The notes under the pieces: model-generated
Seen by the model: the letters and a program-made list of their open reading frames with translations, nothing else
Databases searched by the model: none
Told to the model about the DNA's origin: nothing
Assembly (NCBI GenBank): GCA_021777105.1
Contig: JAIQZQ010000080.1
Location: forward strand, 1-48,346
Direction: 5' to 3'
Length of the DNA stretch: 48,346 bases
DNA from: Candidatus Anammoxibacter sp.
Lineage (GTDB): Bacteria; Planctomycetota; Brocadiia; Brocadiales; Anammoxibacteraceae
In this document: positions 22,679-30,596 of the stretch, in pieces
Layout: each line of letters begins with the position of its first letter
How positions within the stretch are numbered: position 1 is the first letter of the stretch
Made by a program: the position numbers and the translations under genes

Positions 22679-23266
22679 TTAAAATTTTCCGCTTTGCACG
22701 ATGTGGCTAGCCAAAAGGTTGGCGATTTTATCAATTAAATCGGAGAATTCACCATCTTCACTTGTTTTCACCTTACCGGTACTTGGCTTGGAGGCAGTCG
22801 CCTTTTCAATTCTTGAAAAAACGACTTGTCCTGTTTTTGTGTCAAGTATGCGGGCCCTCACCTTTATCGTATAAGTTACTGTAGTGGTATCCACCCCGTA
22901 CCCGCTAAAAGTTGTCGTCTTTATATTCGCAGAAACCACTTTGCCTGTCATAATATATTCCGCGCCTATAAGAGCTCCCATCTTAATAACGTAATCAGGA
23001 TCGACAATGCCACTTGCTGACAATTCCTGCTCGTCAAGAATAGTTTTCAGCTTTTCACGATCCACAACAACAATGAAGATATTAGTATTACTCACTGCGT
23101 CGCCAATTATTTCAGCGCATTGCGATCCTAGATATTCGTGCTGTGTGTTTGTGGCATCAAAATCAATAACCGCTATAGACGGTAATTCATGTGAAAAGGC
23201 GACAGATGAGAATATAGCTAAAACGACACAGATGGTTTTTAAAAATATCACTATTGACCCTTCCAT
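22679..23266 (-). CDS. exported CsgG/FlgO-like protein
   Basis: The 195-aa protein has a signal peptide (about 1-26) and a compact CsgG-type domain: I-A-V-I-D-F-D-A-T-N at about 31-40, V-D-R-E-K-L-K-T-I-L-D-E-Q-E-L-S-A-S-G, I-G-A-E-Y-I-M-T-G-K-V and A-R-I-L-D-T-K-T-G-Q-V-V-F-S. This fold occurs in curli pore CsgG, FlgO and LpoB-like proteins; without a lipobox or the CsgG transmembrane hairpins it is likely a periplasmic ring or regulator subunit rather than a pore. GTG at codon 6 with GAAGGG upstream is an alternative start. It is the fourth gene of the leftward operon, 65 bp after the TPR-SH3-SHOCT gene. Confidence 0.8.
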   Translation of the reverse strand: MEGSIVIFLKTICVVLAIFSSVAFSHELPSIAVIDFDATNTQHEYLGSQCAEIIGDAVSNTNIFIVVVDREKLKTILDEQELSASGIVDPDYVIKMGALIGAEYIMTGKVVSANIKTTTFSGYGVDTTTVTYTIKVRARILDTKTGQVVFSRIEKATASKPSTGKVKTSEDGEFSDLIDKIANLLASHIVQSGKF

Positions 23267-23331
23267 AAAAACAAAACGTAAAATACTATGGATAATTTCT
23301 GAAATCTACTATTCATGCAACAAATTTTCCA

Positions 23332-24333
23332 TTACAGCTCTTTCAGCGCTTCTTTTCTTTCTTTTTCATATTCTTCCTTATCAATTAAGCCCTTTTTATA
23401 AAAATCATCAAGCTGCTTTAATTTTTCTGTAATTTGTTGTTCTTTGTTAGATGTCGTGTTGTCATCTGATATGGTAGCGCTCTTATCTGAAAGCATGATT
23501 GTGTTATTTGCATTTTCAATTTCGTCGGCAACACCATCGCGCAATTTATCCAATTTATCCTTAGCTTTATCAGCAAAGGAGCTATTTTTGTAGTTTGCGT
23601 AAAATTTTTTGTAAATTTCAAATTTTTCTACTTTTGATTTTATTATTGGTTTGGTTTTATTACGATAGATCAAATTAATATCTTTCCATTTTATCCAACC
23701 AACACTCAAATCCGTTAAACCGACTTTATACCAATTATTATGAAACCCTAAAAACTTAAATTCGTTTTGACCGGCATAAGCAGTTGGAGGCAAAGCCTTA
23801 CTTGACGTCCCTGATTGAGTATATAGCTTTTTTTTAGGTTTAAGGACAATGTATGTATGGTAAGTTGGGCTTTCAATTGTGTCGAAAATCTTCTTTATCA
23901 AATTCGCTTTTTCTTCTTCAAGCTTCTTAATTGCTTTGTCCAATTCATCTATTGAGAATTCATCCAGGCTATTTACAGTATTTTTATCTGCCGGCATATT
24001 TGTAATTATTTCATTAGACATAAATGATTTTCTAAATTTTAACAACGATAATGCTTTTTCTTTAAATGTCGCGGCTAAATCATAATCATTTAATACTACA
24101 TCGCTAATAACAGCCATATAATTATAGGTAAATGGATATGAAGGCTCTTTAATTATGGCTGCATAAAACTCAGATATAGCATTTGCATAATTTCCCTCAA
24201 TCTGAGATTTTTGCGCTTTAGCTATATGTTGCATTGCCGGGCCGCTATAACATGTCGAGGTGGCGCCTGCAATTAATATTACTGTTAAAATCATTGCGCA
24301 AAAGTTAGGCATTTCATTTCGTTTTAATCTCAT
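23332..24333 (-). CDS. exported TPR - SH3-like - SHOCT protein
   Basis: The 333-aa protein has a signal peptide (about 8-27) and a TPR-like segment (about 30-95). A coil (115-150) is followed by an SH3-like beta domain (about 155-230; Y-I-V-L-K-P-K-K-K-L, H-N-N-W-Y-K-V-G-L, V-G-W-I-K-W-K-D-I) and a C-terminal SHOCT motif (L-D-D-F-Y-K-K-G-L-I-D-K-E-E-Y, final 33 residues). Bacterial SH3 domains often bind peptidoglycan, and SHOCT is a short oligomerisation motif. The frame opens two codons earlier at TTG, but ATG 24333 lies 9 nt after AGGAG. It is a paralogue of the next gene upstream, lengthened by a linker and SHOCT. Confidence 0.75.
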   Translation of the reverse strand: MRLKRNEMPNFCAMILTVILIAGATSTCYSGPAMQHIAKAQKSQIEGNYANAISEFYAAIIKEPSYPFTYNYMAVISDVVLNDYDLAATFKEKALSLLKFRKSFMSNEIITNMPADKNTVNSLDEFSIDELDKAIKKLEEEKANLIKKIFDTIESPTYHTYIVLKPKKKLYTQSGTSSKALPPTAYAGQNEFKFLGFHNNWYKVGLTDLSVGWIKWKDINLIYRNKTKPIIKSKVEKFEIYKKFYANYKNSSFADKAKDKLDKLRDGVADEIENANNTIMLSDKSATISDDNTTSNKEQQITEKLKQLDDFYKKGLIDKEEYEKERKEALKEL

Positions 24334-24371
24334 CTGCAAAAACTCCTATAGTTTTGTTATAATTCAAGTAG

Positions 24372-25133
24372 TTATTTTTCTATCATTTTTCGCGCATTTT
24401 CGGCAAGTGTATGAGTAGGGAAGCTGTTTACAAACCATTTATACCTTTTAGTCTTCTGCTCATGATTAAGGGTTATACTTTTGTTAGAATCCTGATAAAT
24501 CAAACGAACATCGTTTCCATTTATCCAAGCATATTTATCTGAAGATAAGATCACGCGATACCAGTTATTTTGTATATCAACAAATTGAAACTCATTTCTT
24601 GATCCGGTTAAGGCTTCTTTTAGTTTAGCTCCCTTTACTAATGGTTTCTCGGACAAGCTCTTGCCGTCCTTTAAAACTATATAACGAGGAAACGATATGT
24701 TATTAATTTCAGTAAACATTTTTTCAATAGAATCATTTTTGTGTTTATTTATCTTTGCCACAAACCGATTTAGTTCTTCTTTGTTTTTACCTTCCTGGCC
24801 CGGCATAAAAAAAGCAATTTTGTTTTCAGCTATTGAGATCGCTTTGTCATATAAATGAACGGCGCTTTCATAATCAGCCAGGACTATTTCAAAAATCGTG
24901 GCAAGATTATAATAACTGTCTAGATTAAGCGGCGAATTTTCTATAATTTCAGTGTATTTTGTTACGGCTTCAGGGTATTTGCCTTGACTGTGATATTTAA
25001 TTGCTGTTAATAGATTTTTGTTCACAACTGCATAGCTATTTTCAGTAAAAATGGCTTGTATGGACAACAACGCAACTATCAAACAAAGAATCATTACTGA
25101 TTTTGAACTATTTTTATAGTATTTGGTGTTCAT
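24372..25133 (-). CDS. exported TPR - SH3-like protein (paralogue)
   Basis: The 253-aa protein has a signal peptide (about 12-34), TPR helices (about 40-105; Y-H-S-Q-G-K-Y-P-E-A-V-T-K-Y, N-L-A-T-I-F-E-I-V-L-A-D-Y-E) and an SH3-like domain (about 155-220; Y-I-V-L-K-D-G-K-S-L, Q-N-N-W-Y-R-V-I-L, Y-A-W-I-N-G-N-D-V-R-L-I-Y-Q-D). Its layout and motifs parallel the 333-aa neighbour but it lacks the linker and SHOCT tail, so a tandem duplication is likely. Its ATG directly follows the TAA of the CsgG-SHOCT gene, with AAAGGAG overlapping that gene's end. Confidence 0.75.
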   Translation of the reverse strand: MNTKYYKNSSKSVMILCLIVALLSIQAIFTENSYAVVNKNLLTAIKYHSQGKYPEAVTKYTEIIENSPLNLDSYYNLATIFEIVLADYESAVHLYDKAISIAENKIAFFMPGQEGKNKEELNRFVAKINKHKNDSIEKMFTEINNISFPRYIVLKDGKSLSEKPLVKGAKLKEALTGSRNEFQFVDIQNNWYRVILSSDKYAWINGNDVRLIYQDSNKSITLNHEQKTKRYKWFVNSFPTHTLAENARKMIEK

Positions 25134-26105
25134 TTAGTACTCCTTTAAGATTTCTGATTTTCGCTCCTTATATTCTTTTTCAGTGATTATGCCTTTCTTG
25201 TGCATCCTTTTTAACCTGAGCAATCTTTTTTCTACTCCGCCTTTTGGTTTATTTAGATCAGGCGTGGTGGTTGTCACAACTTTAGCGACAGGTTGCGCGG
25301 GTTGGGCTTGCGATGATTTCATTAGAAGGTTATCACCTATCCAGTTAACTGCTTTTATCATACAAGCTCTGACTGCCTTTTGGATAGGGCTTTTATAGTG
25401 CCCGCCAATACCTGAGAGCGAAGCTCCAAATAAACCTCCTGCGTTCAGGGAAAATTCGCGGGGTTTTCCTTCTACAGAATTAGCGCTAAGAATACGCCCT
25501 GTCTTGGAATCAACAATCCTAAAGTCTATTGCGACGTGATCTTGTTTAAGCGCGCCTGTAACTGTCTTAAATATTTTGCGCCATTTTCTATCTTCATCGT
25601 TGCCTGAAAGCACCCTGTTAGCCTTTGTATTAACCTCATACTCAGTTATAGCCCCATATATTAAAAAATTTGCGCCTTCAATTTCCCCAATTGTTGAAGC
25701 TGTTTCCTCTTTTACCATCCCTGAAGCTCCAAAATTTTGTTCAACGATAACATCATTTATCGCCTGCCGTTCAACGAGTATAAATGCGTTTGTCTGTGCT
25801 AATGCAGTAACTAATTGTTCTTTGAGGCCTGATCCAAATAGGGTATCTTCACTGCCCTCAGAGACGCCTCCGTACCTTCGTTTTTTATTATGCGACCCTG
25901 TTTTATTTTCAAATTCCATAACCGCAATAGTTGGCTTTGTTCCATAGGCTTGAGCTTGGACCTCTTCTATAGTTTGCGCGGATGAGGATGCAATTTTTGA
26001 AGACGAAAAAGGCCCTCCATGACTTGTTAACGCAATCCCATTAGAAATAACAATGGCAAAACAGATAAATAATGCTCTTACTGGTATTAATTGCTCAGTC
26101 ATCAT
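25134..26105 (-). CDS. exported CsgG-family protein with C-terminal SHOCT motif
   Basis: The 323-aa protein has a hydrophobic export segment (about 8-26) and a CsgG domain (about 55-260): T-I-A-V-M-E-F-E-N-K-T-G-S, L-V-T-A-L-A-Q-T-N-A-F-I-L-V-E-R-Q, N-F-G-A-S-G-M-V, G-A-N-F-L-I-Y-G-A-I-T-E-Y, D-F-R-I-V-D-S-K-T-G-R-I. A Pro/Thr linker and a SHOCT motif (L-R-L-K-R-M-H-K-K-G-I-I-T-E-K-E-Y) end it. CsgG proteins form outer-membrane export channels for curli; there are no curli genes here. The frame opens 9 codons earlier, but those codons contain the AGGAG Shine-Dalgarno for ATG 26105. It leads the six-gene leftward operon. Confidence 0.85.
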   Translation of the reverse strand: MMTEQLIPVRALFICFAIVISNGIALTSHGGPFSSSKIASSSAQTIEEVQAQAYGTKPTIAVMEFENKTGSHNKKRRYGGVSEGSEDTLFGSGLKEQLVTALAQTNAFILVERQAINDVIVEQNFGASGMVKEETASTIGEIEGANFLIYGAITEYEVNTKANRVLSGNDEDRKWRKIFKTVTGALKQDHVAIDFRIVDSKTGRILSANSVEGKPREFSLNAGGLFGASLSGIGGHYKSPIQKAVRACMIKAVNWIGDNLLMKSSQAQPAQPVAKVVTTTTPDLNKPKGGVEKRLLRLKRMHKKGIITEKEYKERKSEILKEY

Positions 26106-27289
26106 AATTTGTGTAACTCCTATAACAAGCAATAGAAAAAATAAAGGATCAACGCCACTTTTGAATAAATAAATACATAGCTAGTTTACACTCTTAACTA
26201 TGTCATCTTTTATATGTAAATTACATAATACTGCAAACTTACAAGACGATATGATCAATTCAATTCAATTCATTTCAATTGTTAATATTAATTGATTTGC
26301 TGCGTGAAAGTTTATAAAAATCTTGTTTTTGGACTGCCGTTGGAAACAGAATATATAATCTTGTCTATTTTTATATTAAGTTGTTTTGCCTTGATTTGAT
26401 CATTTAAGCATAAGGCTCCCATATTACTGCGCCTTCACTTACACAAAAAATTAGGGCAATATGTTTTTTACTCTATATTTTTCCCAATATAAATGTCATC
26501 ATCTCCTTTTCATATAGACATGCGCCTTTCTCTCTTTAATAAAAATTAAATTGTTTAAGTCCATTTACTGTCTGCGTATATTTTGGCTAATAATTTAGCG
26601 TTTTGGTTGCTTGTTGTCTAGAAAAAACTTAGATCAAACGTTATTTACTAAAACAACGATGGTATGAAATGGAATAATACGAGGCGTATATGCATGCTAA
26701 TGCTAATATTTGAAAGTGTAGTAATTCGTTTGTTGCAAATGGATTGTCGGTAGATAGTGATAGTTGATGGCATTGCAGACCTTAAAATTAATCATGTCAG
26801 GTATTGTAGGTTGAGGAAATTAATTTATTATTGTTCTGTTATCAGATAATGTTGGTAAAAAGGGAAGGATAGGAAGCGGTTTTGCTGTTTAATTTTGCGA
26901 ATGCAAATGGTGGTTGTGTTTTAGTGGTGTCGAGAAAAGCTATAGAACGCGGATGACAGGGGGATTTTAAATTTTAAATGAAAAAACAGAAGCATATTAA
27001 CTACGGATGACACAGATGGCGCAGATTTAAAAGCAAAAACAAAAGCGTGCTCACGAAATGACGCTAACAAACACAAAAAAACAATCAAAAGCGATGGGAC
27101 GCGGATCGGCACGGTTAACGCAGATTTGTAGCTGTTTAAAAGCAAAAAGTGACTAAACCGACGTTGTTTTTGAGCAAATCATTATGGCAAAATCGGTATT
27201 AAAAGCATACCGAATTAAAGTTGCTTTCATAAAGACGCAGGCTTTTACTTGAAGATTATGAAACGCGTATAAAGGTCTGCGCAATTGGA
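26106..27289. other. gene-free AT-rich region
   Basis: Nearly 1.2 kb without a supported gene. 26251-26280 is a CAATT-type short tandem repeat. 26997-27130 carries degenerate 'GGATGACACAGATGGCGCAGAT' style repeat DNA also seen near 45900-46165. The promoter of the leftward CsgG operon must lie at its left end, but I see no clear -35/-10 pair. Confidence 0.6.
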
Positions 27290-27598
27290 TCAGTTTGTTA
27301 AGCGGGATTGATTTGACACAAGTTTTATTTCCAGGTGGCAATCAACAGCTTTTGCGTACTTTTGCAGTGTTGTTATGGAAAGCGCAGGTTTTTTATTACA
27401 GCTTCCAGCCTCCAATCTCCTTACGGCAGGTGTTCTTGTGCCCATTTTTTTTGCTACTTCAGCCTGAGTAAGTCCTGCTTTTTGACGAGCAGTCAATAAC
27501 TCATCAAATAATAAAAATTCTTCTTCCAATCCATCGTATTCTTTTTTGAATTCAGGATTCTGTTTCCATTCATTTATCATTTCATCATGTGTTTTCAT
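27290..27598 (-). CDS. higA: HigA-type antitoxin (HTH, XRE family)
   Basis: The 102-aa protein has an XRE/Cro HTH (about 38-93): L-L-T-A-R-Q-K-A-G-L-T-Q-A-E-V-A-K-K-M-G, then T-P-A-V-R-R-L-E-A-G, ending L-E-I-K-L-V. HigA antitoxins neutralise the HigB RNase and repress their own operon. GGAGG sits 6 nt before the ATG, inside the end of the toxin gene, and the two genes overlap by 14 bp. Toxin-first order is characteristic of HigBA. The symbol is by family; a generic RelE/XRE pair is the conservative alternative. Confidence 0.88.
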   Translation of the reverse strand: MKTHDEMINEWKQNPEFKKEYDGLEEEFLLFDELLTARQKAGLTQAEVAKKMGTRTPAVRRLEAGSCNKKPALSITTLQKYAKAVDCHLEIKLVSNQSRLTN

Positions 27599-27917
27599 TG
27601 CGTACCTCCAATAATCTTTTTTTGGCTAGAGACAAATCCTGTTTTGGCGTTTTTGTTGATTTTTTGATGAACGCATGTAAAATTACAACTTTTTGGTTTA
27701 CAACCGTACAAAAGAAAGCCCTGCCTATTCCTTCTTTTCCCTTTGCTCTGATTTCAAAAAGACCATTTCCAATAGAACCGGTGAAGGGCATCCCAAGATT
27801 TGGGCCAAATTTACAAATACGCTCAGTAATCTTGGTGTAGAATGCCCGGATACCGATAGGCCATCTATTAATGGTTTCCTGAACTTTTCCATTGTAATAT
27901 TCAATATGCCAAGTCAT
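27585..27917 (-). CDS. higB: HigB/RelE-type toxin (phage Gp49-like family)
   Basis: The 110-aa protein belongs to the HigB/Gp49-like branch of RelE toxins: A-F-Y-T-K-I-T-E-R-I, G-M-P-F-T-G, G-L-F-E-I-R-A-K-G-K-E-G-I-G-R-A-F-F and the C-terminal V-I-L-H-A-F-I-K-K-S-T-K-T-P (about 78-91), followed by a helix with A-K-K-R-L. Such toxins cleave ribosome-bound mRNA. No Shine-Dalgarno precedes the ATG, and the promoter at 27924-27952 would start transcription at or next to the ATG, so the mRNA may be leaderless. A MITE-like element begins 38 bp upstream. Confidence 0.88.
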   Translation of the reverse strand: MTWHIEYYNGKVQETINRWPIGIRAFYTKITERICKFGPNLGMPFTGSIGNGLFEIRAKGKEGIGRAFFCTVVNQKVVILHAFIKKSTKTPKQDLSLAKKRLLEVRNENT

Positions 27918-27923
27918 ATAAAT

Positions 27924-27952
27924 AGGTTAATGCATTTGTTAATATCTGTCAA
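27924..27952 (-). promoter_or_regulatory. promoter of higBA
   Basis: On the minus strand TTGACA (27952-27947) is followed by 17 bp and TAACCT (27929-27924), ending 6 bp before the higB ATG. The spacer carries a direct repeat ATTAAC-N6-ATTAAC, a possible HigA operator. The -35 hexamer lies 3 bp from the end of a MITE-like element. Confidence 0.5.
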
Positions 27953-27955
27953 TTC

Positions 27956-28176
27956 GTAACTCTTCAGCGTGTTTACTAATATAAAAATAATAATACATTA
28001 GATATCCCTCTTTGGATAAAGAGGGAGTAAGGGAGATTCGAATAAAGAATATTCCGCTATTAAAAAGCTAAAAAATGAAAGTTAATCTATTCAAATCCCC
28101 CCGCCCCCTTTTCTAAAGGGGATGGACGATTGTATGAGATTGTTGCAAAATATTAGAAAATACGCTAAATAGTTAC
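27956..28176. mobile_element. MITE-like element, copy 1 (about 221 bp)
   Basis: Left end GTAACTCTTCAGCGTGTTT (27956-27974) and right end AAATACGCTAAATAGTTAC (28158-28176) are terminal inverted repeats matching at 16 of 19 positions. The interior holds GC-rich hairpins (CCCTCTTT/AAAGAGGG; CCCCCTTTT/AAAGGGG) and no gene. The right end interrupts a HEPN gene. The same ends flank 30417-30578. Confidence 0.7.
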
Positions 28177-28242
28177 TTTGGCTGACTCTATATCCTTTTT
28201 CGCTATGTTAAACCAATCCTGCGCAATGTCTTTTTTATCCAT
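28165..28242 (-). pseudogene. HEPN toxin gene truncated by the MITE-like element
   Basis: An ATG at 28242-28240 overlapping the end of the MNT gene opens a frame encoding M-D-K-K-D-I-A-Q-D-W-F-N-I-A-K-K-D-I-E-S-A and then four residues and a TAG that come from the element's terminal repeat. The first 21 residues fit the N-terminal helix of HEPN-domain partners of MNT nucleotidyltransferases. The catalytic R-x4-6-H region is gone and no remainder is found beyond the element. Confidence 0.75.
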
Positions 28243-28552
28243 TAATCAGAATTCCGTTTTTTGAAATGCTATACTCAAATGTGTTTTTTAAAATAGCTCG
28301 CTCGTTGAACTCTTTTTCGTCATAAAGAATGATGTCCATGGGATTGTTAAACTCCCGGCTTATTTCTCTGCGGATATTGCGAATGATGTTGATTTTTCTC
28401 TCTGCGCCTATATCCGCAATAACACAAATATCCAGATCGCTATCGTTGTTTGGTTCCCCATGGGCATATGATCCAAACAGGAATATTTTTTTTGTCGCAA
28501 AGTTTTTTGCTATAGAGCTTACAATTTTGTTTATTTGTTCTTTTGTGATCAT
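28235..28552 (-). CDS. MNT-type minimal nucleotidyltransferase (antitoxin of an MNT-HEPN pair)
   Basis: The 105-aa protein has the minimal nucleotidyltransferase motif G-S-Y-A-H-G-E-P-N-N-D-S-D-L-D (about 27-41) with the paired catalytic Asp residues, and a third acidic residue in M-D-I-I-L-Y (about 72-77). Known MntA antitoxins AMPylate and inactivate HEPN RNases such as HepT. AAAGG lies 8 nt before the ATG. Its usual partner overlaps its stop codon here but is truncated by a MITE-like element, leaving this gene as a solitary antitoxin. Confidence 0.88.
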   Translation of the reverse strand: MITKEQINKIVSSIAKNFATKKIFLFGSYAHGEPNNDSDLDICVIADIGAERKINIIRNIRREISREFNNPMDIILYDEKEFNERAILKNTFEYSISKNGILING

Positions 28553-28912
28553 GCTTATTACCTTTGTTTGATTTAAAGAGAGCCGGTTTTACGAATAGTA
28601 GTCTCATTATGTCGCTATTTGAGATTTTGCTGATAAAACCGATCTTAGGGCTATGTCCATCCAATTTAAAGGCGCTGCCTAAAGCCTGAATTGTCCAGTT
28701 CAATAAATAGCGTATGAACCTCTAATATTCACAAGTATACACTAATTTAAAAACCAAAATTTGCCTCAATTTATTTACATAGCGTATTGAATTGCCATAT
28801 ATAAACATAATACGAGAACGGCCAATCAAAGGCAAGGTTGAAATCGTGAGAGAATAAAATGGGAAATTTTATTATATTCAGACAGATTTGGCGGGATAAA
28901 TCTGGATTGCTC
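28553..28912. other. gene-free region
   Basis: 360 bp upstream of the MNT gene and downstream of the 386-aa gene, both on the minus strand. A minus-strand frame with Q-A-L-G-S-A-F-K-L-D-G-H runs through it but lacks support. No repeat family is recognised. Confidence 0.5.
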
Positions 28913-30073
28913 CTACTTTGAAAGCGTAAACCATGGCAATATGTAAGTTTTAAGCCATAATTTGTTGTTATCTATATCTTGTTGGCTTGTTTTTGGGTCT
29001 TTTAGGGCGTTGTATATTTGATTGCAAATGTGATCCAGCAGGCCAAACATTGCCGCTTCTTGCAGTTTCACGGCATCCCACATGTTTTTAAATCCAAATT
29101 TAGAGGAGCTTAAGGTTTTCCAATTAAAAACGGTCTTGGAATCGTCTGAAATAAATAATTGGGAGCTTGTTATCGCGGCAAGCGTTTTCCCTTTATTGCC
29201 TGGGTATGTTATGGCCTTGTTTTCGTAAGAAGGATTTTTAGTGTCGGTATGAACTTGCAGGCTATATTCTAATTCATAATCACGCCTGGGCACAATTATA
29301 GTGTTGTATATATCGTTTACTAATGCAAGGGCCATATCCTCTTTTGAAGCGATAAAATATCTGGGGAACGTTAAATCTTCAAATTTTAGAACCTTTGGAT
29401 TTATGATTGTTAAGACCTGGAAAGGTCCGAACGGTATACAGGATATTAAAGTCTCGGCGGATTTTTGATTAACTATAATTTCTGTTGTACAATTCTCAAT
29501 GTTTTCAATGGTTATATCCGCAGAATTATACGTTGCGTTTTTTGTTCTATCGTCAGTCATCCAGCATGGCATGTAGATATGTTTTGCCACCATCATACCC
29601 GCTACTCTTCCGCAGCCTATACCAAATCCCGGGTAGCCGACAACATGCAGATTGTTTTTTCCTGTTTGCTTTGGCGCTTCTTGATAAGCCGGCAGCTCTT
29701 CCGCTGCCACTACAAAAATGACATCGACGCCTTGCATTAATAAACGCGCCCACCAGAAACTCTCTTCAGGTTTTTTTTTGATATTTGTTATAGCATTTAT
29801 TATCCAATCGCTGTTTTTCCCGCCTGAGGGTATTATTAACGGCATCCCTTTTGGTTTATTAAGCGCTTTTAGCCAATCGCCTTTTTCAATATCATCGAAA
29901 TTGCATATTTTTTGCCGTTCTTTCATCGCCGTGTCAAATGACATCATTGCATTTTGTAAACTTGAGGGAAATATCTGCCCCACAACCGGGGGGTATTTAA
30001 TATTTGTTTTTCCAGGGTAATATTCATCCCATGTTTCGGCAATAAATTTTATCGTTGGCGCATTGACATCCAT
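28913..30073 (-). CDS. unknown protein; possible GT-A-like glycosyltransferase (GREB1/TAGT-like)
   Basis: The 386-aa cytoplasmic-looking protein is not firmly recognised. Residues about 150-230 run V-I-F-V-V-A-A-E-E then G-Y-P-G-F-G-I-G-C-G-R-V-A-G-M-M-V-A-K, then I-Y-M-P-C-W-M-T-D-D-R-T. This Gly-x-Gly-x-x-Arg helix followed by a strand ending Met-x-Asp-Asp-Arg is the layout of GT-A nucleotide-sugar transferases with a DxD-like metal motif, and it recalls the GREB1/TAGT group. Later I-A-S-K-E-D-M-A-L and R-R-D-Y-E-L-E-Y may complete it. An ATG at 30160 exists, but 30073 has AGGAG 8 nt upstream and is preferred. It has no operon partner, though a MITE lies about 340 bp upstream of its start. 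Confidence 0.6.
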   Translation of the reverse strand: MDVNAPTIKFIAETWDEYYPGKTNIKYPPVVGQIFPSSLQNAMMSFDTAMKERQKICNFDDIEKGDWLKALNKPKGMPLIIPSGGKNSDWIINAITNIKKKPEESFWWARLLMQGVDVIFVVAAEELPAYQEAPKQTGKNNLHVVGYPGFGIGCGRVAGMMVAKHIYMPCWMTDDRTKNATYNSADITIENIENCTTEIIVNQKSAETLISCIPFGPFQVLTIINPKVLKFEDLTFPRYFIASKEDMALALVNDIYNTIIVPRRDYELEYSLQVHTDTKNPSYENKAITYPGNKGKTLAAITSSQLFISDDSKTVFNWKTLSSSKFGFKNMWDAVKLQEAAMFGLLDHICNQIYNALKDPKTSQQDIDNNKLWLKTYILPWFTLSK

Positions 30074-30596
30074 ACTTTGTTCTCCTGCTTTAATCTTAAA
30101 AATATTACTTGTTATTTTTTTATAATAGTTATTGCCGCGATTGTATAAATTGTCAGTCACAAATTAGCCACAAATAGCGCGGATTTAAAAATAAAAACAA
30201 GAAGAGTATTAACCTCTAATTTGCATTTTTCATATCCTCTTCCTGTTATTTTGACATAAACCATTGATATTCTTGGGCTTAAGATGCAAATTTCTTTATA
30301 AACAAGTTATTTATGACCAAGCTTTTGATATGGTTTAGAGGGTGGTAATGTGGAAGTTGACAAAAAGAAGGTGAATTAATATACTAATGGCCTGCGCTAA
30401 TATTTACGGAGTAAAAACGTATCTGTTCAGCGTGATTTACAAACCCCGTCCGCCAAGCGGCCACCCCTCTTTTTAGAAGGGATATTAAATCGGATTTATT
30501 TCTACAAAGTCCCCTCTAATAAGAGGGGATTTAGGGGTGTGTATCGTCGCTAAGTGGAAACACGCTGAATAGTTACGTAAAAATCAGGTATTTATA
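30074..30596. other. intergenic region with MITE copy 2
   Basis: Divergent region between the 386-aa gene and the phosphorelay gene. It holds a short 'TTAGCCACAAATAGCGCGGAT' type repeat (about 30160-30182) and the MITE-like element at 30417-30578. Nothing else is recognised. Confidence 0.6.
30417..30578. mobile_element. MITE-like element, copy 2 (162 bp)
   Basis: ACGTATCTGTTCAGCGTG (30417-30434) and the reverse complement of CACGCTGAATAGTTACGT (30561-30578) match at 16 of 18 positions. The interior contains nested GC-rich inverted repeats (CACCCCT/AGGGGTG; CCCCTCT/AGAGGGG) and no gene. It ends 18 bp before the downstream phosphorelay gene and may supply or modify its leader. Confidence 0.75.

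Noticed and set aside
17589..26105. Flagellar or curli biogenesis cluster
   Set aside because: FlgT-, FlgO- and CsgG-like folds occur, but no flagellin, hook, motor, CsgA/B/E/F or other partner gene is present.
28440..28703. 87-codon minus-strand frame overlapping the MNT gene
   Set aside because: Its second half is the MNT gene in another frame; the first half has no recognisable family.
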